Below are positions 34,021 through 46,445 of a stretch of 64,000 nt of DNA, piece by piece (within the stretch, counting starts at the first letter, position 1; each line of letters begins with the position of its first letter). The notes beneath the pieces were generated by a model. That model was not told the origin of the DNA, did not search any database, and worked only from the letters and a program-made list of their open reading frames with translations. Source of the DNA: Epiperipatus broadwayi (taxonomy: Eukaryota > Onychophora > Udeonychophora > Euonychophora > Peripatidae); NCBI GenBank assembly GCA_028023455.1, contig JAQFVV010000027.1:7499845-7563844 (forward strand). The letters are read 5' to 3'. A program made the translations under genes and the position numbers.

Positions 34021-36850
34021 CAGGGGAGTACTGGTTAGAGTTATATACTAATTACTTAAAACTTACATGAGGTGGTAGAACTGGAGATCATCTAATAGAT
34101 TGATGGTTTTTAAAAAAATTCAAATTTTATTTATACTTTTCCAAATACATTGAGCTACTACTAATAATAACACATGTTAAAATAATGTTTCAAATGGTAT
34201 TACTCTCTCTTCTTCAGGCAATGTTGGTCTGAGGAGTAAGCATACTAGCAGGAGAATTGAACTAGGGGTCATGTGAGTAATGATGTCTGTCAAAGGCAAC
34301 AGCCAGTAGAAACTACATATACTTAGCCATAATGCTATTCTGGTTTCATTTTTTAGCCACAAGCTTAAAGGTAGTTTCCAAGTATTATAGTTATAGACCA
34401 GACTGACATATGGGATTATTTGCCATTGTTATATAAAGTTTTAATTTCTTTTACTTCCTAATATTTTTGCATTTTTCAATTAAACATATGTTCATTGGTA
34501 CTTTGCATGGTTTGCTACTTTATACAATCAATACTTTGTGTTCTTTTTTCAATTGTTTCTCAATATAGCAGCTGGTTTTACCAACATATATTTTGCACAT
34601 TCATGATTTTTATAGATGTAGTTTTTGTTTTTCAACATTTCAAGTTTTGTAAAAGTTAAGATTCTTGCAATGGATATTCATAAAATATATAAATGTGAAA
34701 AGATTTACATCAATGAAATTATCTCTCTCATAAAAAATGACTAAAAGAATACAAAGTAATGATTGTAGATGAAAACCATGTCTAAAGAATGCAAGAATAT
34801 TGGGCAGAGTTGAAAAATTAAAAATAAAAAATAAGTTGCTGATATAATAGTGATTCAGATTTAAAGATTTAGAAGCACCTATTTAAAAAAGCTTGAAAAC
34901 ATACTTTTTTTCAAGCATGTGGCAAATAACATTATAAGTTAATCTAGTGTGATAATTTATAATATTTGGAAACCACTTGTACTTTAAAAAATGTTGAAGT
35001 CAGGAAGATTGTCATACATAATATATGAAATTTTTATTACTATTGCTTTTGACAGAATAGCCTACTTGGTTAGAGTGTCACTTCAGATTCAGGATTTATG
35101 AATCTATTGGGGTTATTTTGTATGCTAGTACTGACACTAGTCAGGCCAGCAACACCTGAAAGAGGAGAATAATATCACTTGAAGTTTTGTTCTTTATAAT
35201 AATCTAATACCAACAGTTGAATGTTTCAGGGTTACAAATAAAGTGTGAATTTTTTTTATAACTATAATAGTAGAAATAATCCAACTTTACAATTGCAAAT
35301 AAAATGTTACAAACATAAACTGTCAGATAAATAATATCAACAGAAAATTTTAAAAAGGTACACATGCACAATTACAACAAAATAACCACATGACTAAGTG
35401 AGGAGGTGAAATAAACAGCTAAGAGAAACCAATATACAAATTACTGAGGCCACTATATATAGTAATGGAATGGATTCATCTGTGTATACATTTGTTTGAT
35501 ATTAATATTAAAATTATACCAAAGTGCCATCTGAATATAAGAAGTTATTCAAAAATAATGTAGCAAAAAAACAAAATTTATTTTGACTTAAAAATTGAGA
35601 TATTTTGAATGGAGGGGAGGGGGTGAAAGCCAGATTTGAGTCAAATGTCTTTTTTGTTGTTCTTAAACCTATTTCATTGAATAAACAAGTCTGAATACAT
35701 TACTGAGATCATTTACAAACAAGCTTCTTAAGGTATCATTTAAATATCTTTTATTTGACAACATAGATGAAAAAGGGTGGATACTATTTACAGGTTTATT
35801 TAAATGATTCTTTAATAATCTTGCTTGTATATTGTCTTAGTTATTTATTCAGACAATTTGACTCATGATATATGTTTATTTTCTTAGCATTACATATTTG
35901 ATAACTTGTAGAATTATGTACATGTTCATTAAAATCAATATAACTATGCAAATTATTCAAACAGAAGGTGATTTTTTCTATCCAATAAACATCTAGCAAG
36001 GTTTTCAGGCAGGACGCAAATGCAACAACCAATGAAAAACTATAGTTTGATGTTAGTGGCAGTTTTTATCAATATGCCTTATTAAAATAAATGAAAATCA
36101 GCTTAACCAAATTATCATGCTGATATAGTCTTGTCTTTTAAGAATTTAATGACATTTCTAACTGTCTTTTGATAATAATTGTCACATATGAATAGAATTT
36201 CAAGATGTAAAATCTATATTATGCCTTATACCTAAAAATGAGTGTAGGGGTTGCTTTTGACTATAATGGCATACTTATATATTTTTAGCATTGATATTGC
36301 AACAAATCATCTATGTAAAAGGTTTAGCAACCTCCAGAGATTTTACTGACTCTTTGAGTTTCATAAAAGAGCCAATCCTTAAGTTTTGATTCAAATTTCT
36401 TCATCAAAATTTTCCTGTGAATGCAATGTTCTAGAATGATGGATACTATCTAAATAATGTCAGCCGTGATGGATTCCACTAATATTAAAGCTAATGTTAT
36501 TTATTTCACATATGGACTTTTAATTATAACTTAACAATCAATGATATATCATAAATCAAATTGCAGAGATTTCAATCGGGAGATAGATTCTCGGATGGTT
36601 TTAAAATTTCAGTTCTTCTGTAGCTATTGTGTTTCATCACATTTACTATATCTTTGGGAGCTAGATTATGTTTATAAAGCAGATGAGTATAATGCCCCTA
36701 GATTGTCCTGAAGTTGAAAAAAGAAATTTCCATGTTGTCAATGTCTAAAATGAGGCTCTTAAACATGCACTTATTTTATGATGCCAAATAAGAAAGAACA
36801 TTCAATTCAGGTAGATGGTGAACAGAAACAGCTTCTGATTTATGTTTTGT
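34021..36850. other. Intronic DNA without recognised features
   Basis: No open frame above about 63 codons and no repeat that I could match. A short G-rich run occurs at about 35615-35625. Confidence 0.4.
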
Positions 36851-36851
36851 T

Positions 36852-38014
36852 TTGACTAAAAATAGTTTCCCAATACCTAATGAATTGCTAATATTGGATC
36901 ACTTCATCATAATCAAAAGAAGCCAAATCACTCTTGGAATTAACATCCATACAACTGAAAATTATCCTGTTCCAAGATGGCATTTAAGGAAACCTTATAA
37001 GATTGGCATACTGGATATCTTGAATATTAATAAATTCTTTCTTGTTATGATAGAGTTAACAAACTTATAATAACAGCTTTTGGACAGTCCAAACCTTGAA
37101 AATATTAAAAGTAATTCATTTGAGATTGGACAGATCTATTGATCAGTCAACGATTTCTGGAATGTCAGAAAAATCATAGAGAAGCACAATTTTACAAAAT
37201 ATGGTTGTAAAACCTGGTCACTAAATACATCTAAGGAACTTATACTGTTATTACTAATCAAGTTGCCAATGTTATACATTGGACTTCAAAATCTAAAATT
37301 GATAGAATAAAAAAATCATTATTAGAGCAGAATTCTAAGTTCTTTCGCAATGTTCCATTAATATCTGATACGATTTGTGAACATGGATTTGTATAAACCC
37401 AGAAAGGCACCAATGATAGATTTTATACAGCCAGGATTCCTAAAAAATGTAGATCTTTTTAAAGCTAAAGCATTGTGGTAAAACTATTCAGTAACATTAT
37501 CCATCCAGAAACCTATTCTAAAATATGCCATAAGTCTTAAAACAAAAGTCAATAATGGTTAAAAAAGTTGTCACTCAGTATCATTGTAATGTATCCCTAC
37601 AAGCTTTCTAAAAAAATCAATAATTTTTACTAATATCTAGATGCTATCTATCCATGGAGCAGACTGTATTTGGATGAGAAAGAAGCTGATGTTTTATCTC
37701 AACTCACATTAAAAAAGGCTCTCAAAATAAATTAAATTAGTCTTGACCTTTATTGATCTAACCTCAATTTACAATTCTGAAAAAATGGTCTTCTAAAACC
37801 TAAAATTTTTAAATGCATGAAAATCATTAACTTACCTGACAAAATACTCTTCAATAGGAAAATTCAAGTGACACTAAGTAGTAGTCATAATAATATGAAG
37901 TTTTACAGAATGGGCATTTATGGGGTTCGAGGTCTCTCACCTATTTTATTTAATATGTCCATCATTGATCTTCCCAAAACAATGCATGAAATTCATTTAT
38001 TTGATAAATTTTAA
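36852..38014 (+). pseudogene. Highly decayed LINE reverse-transcriptase remnant
   Basis: Scattered plus-strand fragments resemble a non-LTR reverse transcriptase. At about 37740 SLDLY.STSIYNSEKMVF recalls motif A. At 37905-37975 FMGFEVSHLF / GIYGVRGLSPILFNM in the alternative frame recalls GVRQGC.LSPILFN (motif B). Upstream fragments (36852-37070) could belong to the linker. Every region has stops. The family cannot be named, and the call rests mainly on the GVRGLSPILFN motif. Confidence 0.35.
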
Positions 38015-38158
38015 TTTATTTCAACATTTTGAATGTTAAGAAGAGGTTTTATTTACTATATATATATATCATTAAAAACAAGTCAACACTTAGACAATCT
38101 CAATAACAATAAACAATTTCAAACTGTTGTCAAGGCAACCTCCTTTAATATATATATA

Positions 38159-39051
38159 CCTGGGTCTCTTTTTACGCGGACTTATTTAACATGATTTTGA
38201 AGTTACGCGATTCGTGTTTCACCGGAAGTCGAACTCCGATATTGCACTATTACTTTAAATAATAAATTTTGTGCACTTACGTTATATTGAAAGTAATAGC
38301 ACATTATTGAAATTCGACTTTCAACTTAGTAATTTCAATATTTTCAGTGCTTTATAATAGTAAGATTTTATGCAATAATGAAATTAAAATCATGATTTCC
38401 ACATTTTATGTATACACACATTGAACAAATTTACATTATAATCTTGTAAAATTTAAACATTGTGCATGTTAATTTTGCATTTTAAATCACATTCTGTTTT
38501 TGCTTTTTAAAAAACAATGTAAGGTTTATTTTTAAAAGATGAGATGAGTAAAATTAAAAACAAAAATAAGAATTTAATTTTTAGTTGTTAGATTAATTAC
38601 TAATTACGATGTCACTGGAAAAACATTAATTAACACAACATGAGAGTGATGTTGGCGCTAGTTGTATTTCTTCTAGTGAAGAATCAAACGAACTTGTTTA
38701 CTGGGAAATAGCGATAATAATTAAAACGTGTATAAAAAAATATAAATTACTGTAAATTATGCATAAAAATATATTGTTTTGAATAAAATTAAATATTATA
38801 GTTAAAAAAAGTTTGTCTTGTATCAATTTTTTTCAAATTTGAAAATTTTTATTAGTCATATTTTATTTCCTTATTTTTTTTTTTGCGCAAATTTTAAAGT
38901 AATTTTACGTTGGTGCTTTGCTTTTACGCGAACTTTGAAAAATCACAGTCTGTATCCCTCCTTTTTCAAGGTAAGTTACGTCTATTTTTGCACGATTTTG
39001 TTTGCACGTGTTTTCTGAGGAACCTATCTATCGCGTAAAACAAGACCCAGG
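38159..39051. mobile_element. DNA transposon-like element with 20 bp TIRs
   Basis: CCTGGGTCTCTTTTTACGCG at 38159-38178 is the inverse of 39032-39051 with two mismatches. The element sits inside a (TA)n tract, so a TA-type target duplication cannot be delimited. The 893 bp interior is non-coding apart from chance frames. The motif TTTTACGCG or its near forms recurs inside (about 38203 and 38925). This is a good candidate for a non-autonomous TIR element whose transposase is elsewhere. Confidence 0.7.
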
Positions 39052-39663
39052 TGTATATATATATGTAGATGTAGACCATGGCTGGGCATGCTTTCAGCCA
39101 GTGAAGTCATATTCATAGCACTCATGAGCTGCAGGATGCATTGCATAATTTATGTAAAATGCTAATTTATTTAAACTGATAATTTACATATTCCATTTTT
39201 TAGATAGTCGAACACTATTTTCTTTTTTATTGATTATGTGAGCATTTTTAGAAATAAATCGCACCTCTTTTGCATTTCGTTTTCTGTAATCACATTCAGT
39301 ACAGACAATCTTAATATGGCCAGACTGTTGTTCATGCTCTAAAAAGATAGATTTCTATTCAGAATTATTTTTCACGTTTATGTAAGTACTTGTGTTGCAT
39401 ATTGCTTTGATTTCTTAAAAAGACATAATTTCCTGGAACAGAAAAAACTCTCAATAAGAATATAAAAAGATTGGAAATGTTCTCCAAAGACTAGTGTCTT
39501 ACTCCTAATTTAATAAAATAGTATGCTTAAGTTTTCATCTAACCATTAGGAAATCATTTTGTAATCTGAATATAACTTTTTGCAATAATATTCTGAAACA
39601 TAATCCTATGCTATTTAAAAATAATTTTGAACTGTATTCTAATTTTTTTTCCTACTTAAGAAA

Positions 39664-39727
39664 GCATCCATTGATTACTCTGATTTGCACTGAATTCCAC
39701 TGCTGGATGGAGAGTTCTACTTAAGAA
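39664..39727 (-). repeat. FB-1 fragment
   Basis: Contains GCATCCATTGATTACTCTG followed by GCACTGA and TGGAGAGTT, the distal part of an FB-1 arm. Confidence 0.55.
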
Positions 39728-40001
39728 ATGTTAGACCAATATTAATTTCTATGAATAATCTCCTAAGAAATCCAGTTGACATTATTTGGGATTGTTATTT
39801 GAATACTTTATGGGCGACTTACTTCTGTTGGTAAATTCTGTGACTGGAAAAAAGCTCCCATATTAACCTTCTCTATATTCAACTAAACTTTAAAATAATA
39901 GATACTACTGGTACATTCAAATCTAATTCTCTGCAGTATTTCCTCATTCTTTCACATATTCCTCCATCAGACGTCAGAGTTGCATCACATAAAATATAAA
40001 A

Positions 40002-40262
40002 TATCAGAAAGTGATTATACAGCATGTGGGTTATTGGTTTTTATGCTGGGTTTGGGAAAAGATAAGGGGAATTTAGATATAAAGGCCATAGAGTTGACAA
40101 ATATTATGTGGAAATAAAATGGAGCAGATTATGAAAAAACTTAGGGTGGGAAATGGAAAGGGAAGATAAAGTGGCTAACAGGTTTCTCTGGGCATAGCTG
40201 CTGAGAGATTACTGACTCCATTTAAGAAGAAGTCACAGTGCATTATATCACATCATATATAA
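40002..40262 (+). mobile_element. LINE-A 3'-end fragment
   Basis: Matches the terminal 260 bp of the LINE-A copies: AAGTGATTATACAG, TTTAGATATAAAGGCCATAG, GTTTCTCTGGGCATAGC and the CATCACAT-type terminus. It ends directly where the next, internal LINE-A sequence begins at 40263, a head-to-tail arrangement. Confidence 0.7.
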
Positions 40263-40858
40263 ATGATGGAGAATAGAAATAAAAGTAAAAACAATGGTGA
40301 AAGATGTGAATGGAGTGTGAATGATAAGAATAAGTTAGAAGAGAATAAAATACAAGTTGAAAAAACTTGGAAGGACTGGTGTGATGAAATAGAAAAAGTG
40401 GCAAATAAAGTTTTAGGTGAGAATATTCAGAAGAATAAAAGTAATAAAAAATGAGTTAGTAAAAGTGTAAAAAAGAAGAAAGAAGCATGCAGAGAATATA
40501 AGTTTGCTATTAAGAACAAAGAAAGTAAAAAAGATATTAATGCTAAATGTGAAGAGTACTTAGAAAAAAGAAGTTAGCTAAAATAGATAATTACAGAGAG
40601 AGAATGAAATTAAATAGTAAATTGTTGGAGGATATTAATAAAAGTGAAAGAGATGGGAGTAAAAAATTTTGGAATTACATTAAAAGGAGAAATGTAGAGA
40701 AGAGGGGGAAAGTATTACTAGATGATGAGTTAATAGAGTGTAGCTCTACAGATGAATTAGATAGAATCTTAAATAGATATATACTGGATATAGAAAAGAT
40801 GTTATATGTGAAAAACAGAGTAAAAAACAGTGATAGAAAACATGAAAGCGTATATATT
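40263..40858 (+). pseudogene. LINE-A copy 2, 5' segment (linker before RT)
   Basis: Two open frames in tandem: 40263-40454 (starts MMENRNKSKNNGERCEW) and 40604-40888, of which only the part up to about 40858 is LINE-A. They encode the Lys/Asn/Glu-rich region between endonuclease and RT, including SKKFWNYIKRRN and LDDELIECSSTDELD..LN.Y. The homologous stretch in copy 1 is at about 24780-25400. The sequence breaks off at ATGAAAGCGTATA, which is repeated on the far side of a 3.2 kb insertion at about 44053. Confidence 0.7.
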
Positions 40859-42047
40859 GAAACAGTAAGATTCGTATTCGAATCTTAAGTTTCACCTTTT
40901 TCTGTCGTCTCACTGACCGATCTATCCCGCCCAAATTTAAACTTTTTGGTATCGAATTGTGTGTGTAGCAATCTTAGAAATGTATAAATATGTGTAGAAT
41001 TCAGCATAAACACGCACACATTTCGATCTCAAATTAAACGCAATAAATAGGGATAAAATAATATAATTTAGATTTCTTTTAGTTATATAATTTTGTATAA
41101 TTTTGATCATTTATTTTGGATTATAAAGTTCGTATTTATTGCTTTGTTTAAATTTCATTTAATAATAATTCTAAAAATATCTGATGTAATATTTAATTAA
41201 AAGTTAAAATAATCTTATGTTCCCTTTTTGTTTTTGAAATTTAAAAGCATCGGTCAGTGATAGATAATAGATTAATTAAAGAAAAATTCCCCAAAATTAA
41301 TTAGTAAATGTAAAATGTAAACAATAGAACGGCAGCTTTCTTTAATTAAAAACCAACTAAATGCATTGATTATCCTCAGGGCAGATTAAGTAGAACCTAA
41401 AAATATCTTAACAAAAATGTGAAAAATCAAGATAAGAAAAGAGGCCATCTTAGACTTGCTGGAGACATTCACTTAAACTTTAGCTTTGCTCTCGATCACT
41501 GAGAGTCTCCAAAAATAATAAAATAATTTGTTCCTGCCAAGGTATGACCGAGTAAAGCACCTAGATTATTCTCCATCGGAAAATGGCCTATCGGATGCTG
41601 AACTTTCATTGCCCGTCATAAACTCACCATGAAGATCTGCTGCCTGAAATGAATGAGAAAGCTGCTGCTGCCATGAAATTAAATGAATATCTAAATACAA
41701 GAAAGACTTGCCACTCGTGAACTTTTTGCTGCTAAACTAATGGAATCAGAAAACTTCTTATAAAACAGGTACCTGTCTGTATTCAAACTCTAGAGTACTC
41801 TAATAATATGCTATAGCTCTTCTTCATAATACTTATCTAAATTATAGAATGTAAAAACTATCATTTGTATAACTAAAATTGAATAATTAATTTAATGTGT
41901 AAATTTTTCTAATAATCTAGCTTACCTCACTCTATCTGGGGTGCGTATTTCTAAAATCTACATTTTATCTATCTTTATTATTTAATTATTGCATGCTCAT
42001 AATTGTCTCTATTTTCAAAGTTTAAATCTATGATCGTTTAAAACAAT

Positions 42048-42121
42048 GAATGCGTGTCAAATTTTCATTAATATTTACTTTCTTTAATAACTTAACTTTC
42101 ATATAAATCGACACGCATTCA
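42048..42121. repeat. Small inverted repeat (12 bp perfect arms)
   Basis: TGAATGCGTGTC and its exact inverse GACACGCATTCA lie about 50 bp apart. It may be the terminus pair of a tiny MITE or a stem-loop. Confidence 0.5.
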
Positions 42122-42357
42122 ATGCTTCATTTATTGTAATGCAGGGTCCACTACTTCGCAAATGGCTGACGTATTAGTTATAATAATTCCCAATTTATAT
42201 ATGTTTGGTATTTATTAAATCATCATGAATAATTCCATAGAATTACATTTCTTTGAGAGTCACCAACGTTCTTTGGTAAATGTTGATAATGTCGGGCCGA
42301 ATTAGAAATCCATTTAACTCTTATCATAATCGTTTATAAGTATACATGTGTTACATT

Positions 42358-42648
42358 TTAGAGACGCGATGACCCATTCCGCCATGAAATTTCCGGATTC
42401 TTCAGGGTTGAAATTAACCCCAGTCGTCCTACACAAGCGGGCATAATGGGTGCTCCCGTAAGACTTGACAACGTCATGCAGCCAGCCTGCAAAAATGCGA
42501 CACGGACCGCTTGTCCCTGGTTATGCTTATGTGACACCTTACTTCGTCGGGTCGGGGCAGAGACCAGCCTGACATTCTTATAAACCCATTCGCGGCATTG
42601 CAGTTTCAATATACTGCCATTCCATATCGCCTTTCTAAAGCGTACCAC
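42358..42648 (-). other. GC-rich island with 96-codon open frame, unidentified
   Basis: Base composition jumps well above the surroundings from about 42290 to 42700. The minus strand is open for 96 codons, ending ...ISWRNGSSRL. I do not recognise a domain, and the opening Arg/Lys-rich part has no signal peptide or membrane segment. The CpG-containing, balanced composition is unlike local intron DNA and would suit a transposed exon, a structured RNA or the promoter region of an element. A protein-coding role is not established. Confidence 0.3.
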
Positions 42649-43426
42649 GTGTTCCTTTGCTCAATTCTATTATTCTATATATCACTCCGCCTCTGCATTA
42701 TCTTCATCATTCACTCTCAAATAAATGTTTGTTCTTAGTCATAAAATAAATAGTTTAATTAAATAAATATATGTCCGCCACTACTCTTAAATCTTACTTT
42801 AGACTCTTGCATTGCAAAGGTATAAATTCCCCAAGGCATGCATTAGAAATACTTACTCGAGAATTTTTAGGTAGCTAGATTATGCAAACAAATAAGTGAA
42901 TTCCTTTTGTAAACATTTCAGTATCGGAAATACCGCTACTGAAATCCTCAATATAAAATAATGTCTAAATAAATAAATGTATTCTTTAAAATATAATCAT
43001 GTCGCAAATTCCGCTACTGAAGCTTTGAATCAACAAAATATTATTAGTAAATGATTGTCTTATTAAAATGTGTGAATAAATAATTTTAAACTATACGTCT
43101 GCAATTACGTTTCATTTATTCGATACCCATTCTATCTAATATTTCCTCGATTATGTAAATATGAATGTTTAATTAATATTAGTTTGATTATTGGCTAACT
43201 CGAGAATAAAATCATGAATCTCTTGCATCTCCCTGACCACCGTGCCTAAGGAAATATTTACTAATGTCGCATCAGATGCGTTGTTTCGTGGATTGCATTG
43301 TGGAACCGATAAACTATGTTCGAACTCAGTACCACGGGTGGCTTCGCTACTCGATGGTGCTGCTGTTCTGTATGGTGGTCGAATTCTGCACTATGTTTAC
43401 GAGTCACACGTTTTCTGACCGTTACA

Positions 43427-44052
43427 ATATAATGAGATTATTTTATATAGCGCTATGTTTTTATACTGTAATAGTGATATTAGCGAGTAAGCCAATGCAC
43501 ATGCACTTTAAAGATAAATTATAAATGAATACTCTCACTTTTCCAGACACAAGATATAGTTTTTTAGAAAAGATGGAATTAATCCACTCATCCTTTCAAC
43601 CAAAACATTTATGTATGGGCAAATCTTAAGCGTATGGAAATTACAATGTGAAGTGAGAGTATTCATTTATAATTTATCTTAATGTGCATTGGCTTAATCG
43701 CTAATATCACTATTCCAGTATTAAAACATAATGCTATATAAAATAATATCCCATTATAAATGTTTAATTTCAACTAAAGAATGACGGGTTGTAAATTGTA
43801 AAGATTTTGCAGGTGTCATTCATTCAAACATAACAAATGTAATTTAAAGTGATTGCTCAACACCTTGATGCTCTCATTTTCATACACTTAAGATTTGCCC
43901 ATATATATATATATATATGTTTGGGTTGAAAGAATGGGTGGATTCATTCCATTCTTTCTAAAACACTATATCTTGTGCCTGGAAAAGTGAAGAGTATTCA
44001 TTTATAATTTATCTTTAAAGCGCATGTGCATTGGCTTAATCGCTAATATCAT
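43427..44052. repeat. Inverted-repeat cluster (three related arms)
   Basis: One plus arm (about 43427-43640) and two minus arms (43650-43775 and 43870-44052) share TGATATTAGCGA.TAAGCCAA, AATTATAAATGAATACTCTC and AAGATTTGCCCATA (in minus orientation). The right arm ends exactly at the LINE-A junction. This could be a foldback element that has partly duplicated. The nominal open frame 43264-43524 overlaps the left arm and is not supported as a gene. Confidence 0.6.
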
Positions 44053-46445
44053 TATGAAAGCATATAGTAATGGAAATATTATGTTTACAAAAATTGAACT
44101 GAATGAGGCAGGGAAGAAAGTGAAAAGGCAAAAGGGTTAGATGGATGGGCAGTGGAGATGCTAATGAATTTAGAGCATAGGGCAAAAGTAAAGCTATTAT
44201 TATGTTTTAATAAGATGGCAAGGAAGAGAATTTTTCCAGGTACTTGTAGTAATACAAGAGTAAAATTATTATTTAAAGGAAAGGGCAGAGATCATAGAAA
44301 GTTAAACAATTATAGACAAATAACAGTAACATCAGTTTTATATAATGTTTTCTCATACATGGTGGCTGGAAGAGTTGCAAAATGGATGGAAGAAAATAAT
44401 AATGTAGTCAGAGAAATGCAAGAAAGTTTTAGATCAAATAGATGTATAGGAGATAGTTCATTTGTAGTTCCATAACTTATGAATATGAGTAAGATTTCAG
44501 GTAGACAGTTACATATGAGTTTTATAGATATAGAGAAGGCATATGATAGAGTAAATAGAAATATATTATGGATGAGTTTAGCAAATTTGGGAATGGATGA
44601 AGCTCTAATGAATATTATTAAAAAATTATATAAAAATAATTACTATACATATCAATTAGGGATATAGAATCAGTTAAAGTTAAAATGGGATGGGACTAAG
44701 GCAAGTATACCCCATGTCACCTATTTTGTTTTTGTTGTATTTGAGTGAAATGGAGAGAGCAATAGAAAGACTAGGAAAAACGATAGAGCTACTGTTAATA
44801 GGTAGCAAGGGAGTATATACTTTGTCAGGTCTTTTTTTTTTTTTTTGCTGAAAAGTGAAACATGTAAGATTTTTGAAATTCAATATTATATATGAAGACA
44901 GCAAGAACAGAGGAGAAAGAAAAGAATTTAGAAGGACTATATAATATACTATATATGATCATCACAAGGAATCTAATGAAGACTGCATGGTACAGATACT
45001 ATATATGATTATCATAAGGAATCTGGTGAAGACTGCATGGTACAGTCGATACTGTAATAATAAAAGTTTTTTTGCTGAAAAGTGAAACATGTAAGATTTT
45101 TGAAATTCAATATTATATATAATGTCTTTTTGTGTTGCATGAAGATGAGCAGATATGAAAATTATGTTGAGGACTGCACTAGAGTGGGTAAAGAGATGGG
45201 GATTAAATTTAGTGAAGAAAAATTAAATATAATGTTGGTTAATACTGGGGAAAGAGAATATGTAGAATTTTTATTGGGAGATATAAAGTTAAGAGTAGTG
45301 AATAGATATAGTTATTTGGGAATCATCTTAAGTAATCAGGAAAATTGCATGGGTGAATAGGAGAAAAATTTGATAAATGAGGCAAAGAAAAGACAGGGAT
45401 TGATAAAGAAATTAACAGTGTTTTCAGATAATAAATTATGATGTAGCTAGAATTGTATGGAAAAGAGTTTCAATGGCAAAGTTAATATATGGTAATGATG
45501 CATTATGGGTTAATAAAGGGGTATTAGATTACTTAGAAAAAGTATAAAGAGAAGTAGGAAGACATGCATTAGATGCAGATGCATGGACAGCAAAGGAGGT
45601 AATTCAAGGAGAAATGGAATGGTCAAGTTTTTATATGAGGGATACAAAAAGCAAAATGAAAATGTTTGGTAGGTTGCAGTTTATGGATAATAAAAAAATA
45701 GCCAAAATAGTATTTAATTGAGTTACAAGTAAAGGGCAACAAGATGGGTGAGAAAGGTAATGTGGTATGCAGAGGATTTGGATAAAGAATTTATATCAGT
45801 ATATTTGTACAAAAGGTGAGATGATTATATTAGAAGGATTGTTGAGTGTTATAGTGGTAAGGAATGGGATAAAAGAATAGATGTATTAATAAAGAATAGA
45901 GAGATGGAGAACTAGTATGGAGAGTAAAAAGAGTTTAAATATATATATAAGTAAACAGAACATTGAGTGCAAGTTAATTTATGATAATAAAAAGGAAAGT
46001 AGTTTATTGTTTAAGGCTCAAACAAGATATTTAGCAACAAGAGAATATACACATAAATGAAAAAATGGCAGTGATTTAGTTTGCAAATTGTGTAAGGAAG
46101 TCATAGAAAATATTAGGTATCAGTTGATTGAATGTAAATGCTTGAAAGCAGAAAGGGTACAAATAATGAAGTTATTGAAGAATAAATATGAACAAAGTGA
46201 ATATACAGAAAGTAGGTTTATTGGTTTTTATGCTGAGTTTGGGAAAAGATAAAAGGGATTTAGATATGAAGACCATGGAGTTGACAAAGAATATGTTGTG
46301 GAAATGAGATGGAGCAGATTATGGGAAAACTTAGTGTTGGGAATAAAAAGAGAAATTAAGTAGTTAATAGGTTTCTTTGGGCACGGTTGTTGAGAGATTC
46401 CTGACTCCATTTAAGAAGAAGTCACAGTACATCACATCTCATCAC
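44053..46445 (+). pseudogene. LINE-A copy 2, reverse transcriptase to 3' end
   Basis: Best preserved RT of the family. 44152-44475 gives KLLFKGKGRDHRKLNNYRQI and SVLYNVFSYMVAGRVAKWME (fingers), 44479-44667 gives MSFIDIEKAYDRVNRNILWM (motif A, catalytic Asp). Motif B and FADD are damaged around 44690-44840 by an indel and a T-run. 45082-45360 resumes with GKEMGIKFSEEKLNIMLVNTG and YSYLGIILSNQE. Downstream, DLVCKLCKEVIENI..QLIECKCL (about 46075-46145) looks like a C-terminal Cys-rich finger. The 3' terminus ends CATCACATCTCATCACAT. The role would be target-primed reverse transcription; the copy is frameshifted and inactive. Confidence 0.75.
44842..45122 (+). repeat. Nested duplications inside LINE-A copy 2
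   Basis: A 56 bp segment (GCTGAAAAGTGAAACATGTA and on) occurs at about 44847-44897 and again at about 45072-45122. Between them a 49 bp unit (CTATATATGAT.ATCA..AGGA, AGACTGCATGGTACAG) is repeated twice in tandem (44950-44998, 44999-45048). The pattern suggests a local insertion plus duplication replacing the FADD-containing segment. Confidence 0.65.

Larger units (their letters stand above)
40859..44052. mobile_element. Unidentified 3.2 kb insertion splitting LINE-A copy 2
   Basis: LINE-A homology stops at ATGAAAGCGTATA (about 40846-40858) and resumes with ATGAAAGCATATA (about 44053-44065), so the whole interval is flanked by a 13 bp direct repeat with one mismatch. The left end starts with a hairpin (TGAAAC..AAGATTCG / CGAATCTT..GTTTCA, about 40859-40897). 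Inside are a TIR-like hairpin at 42048-42121, a GC-rich island around 42358-42648, a gene-like stretch at 43225-43420 and an inverted-repeat cluster at 43427-44052. No transposase or RT was recognised. It may be one element or a composite of several. Confidence 0.5.

Noticed and set aside
43264-43524. 86-codon frame with Cys and hydrophobic residues, possibly a membrane protein
   Set aside because: Its 3' half lies in the left arm of the inverted-repeat cluster and no domain is recognised.
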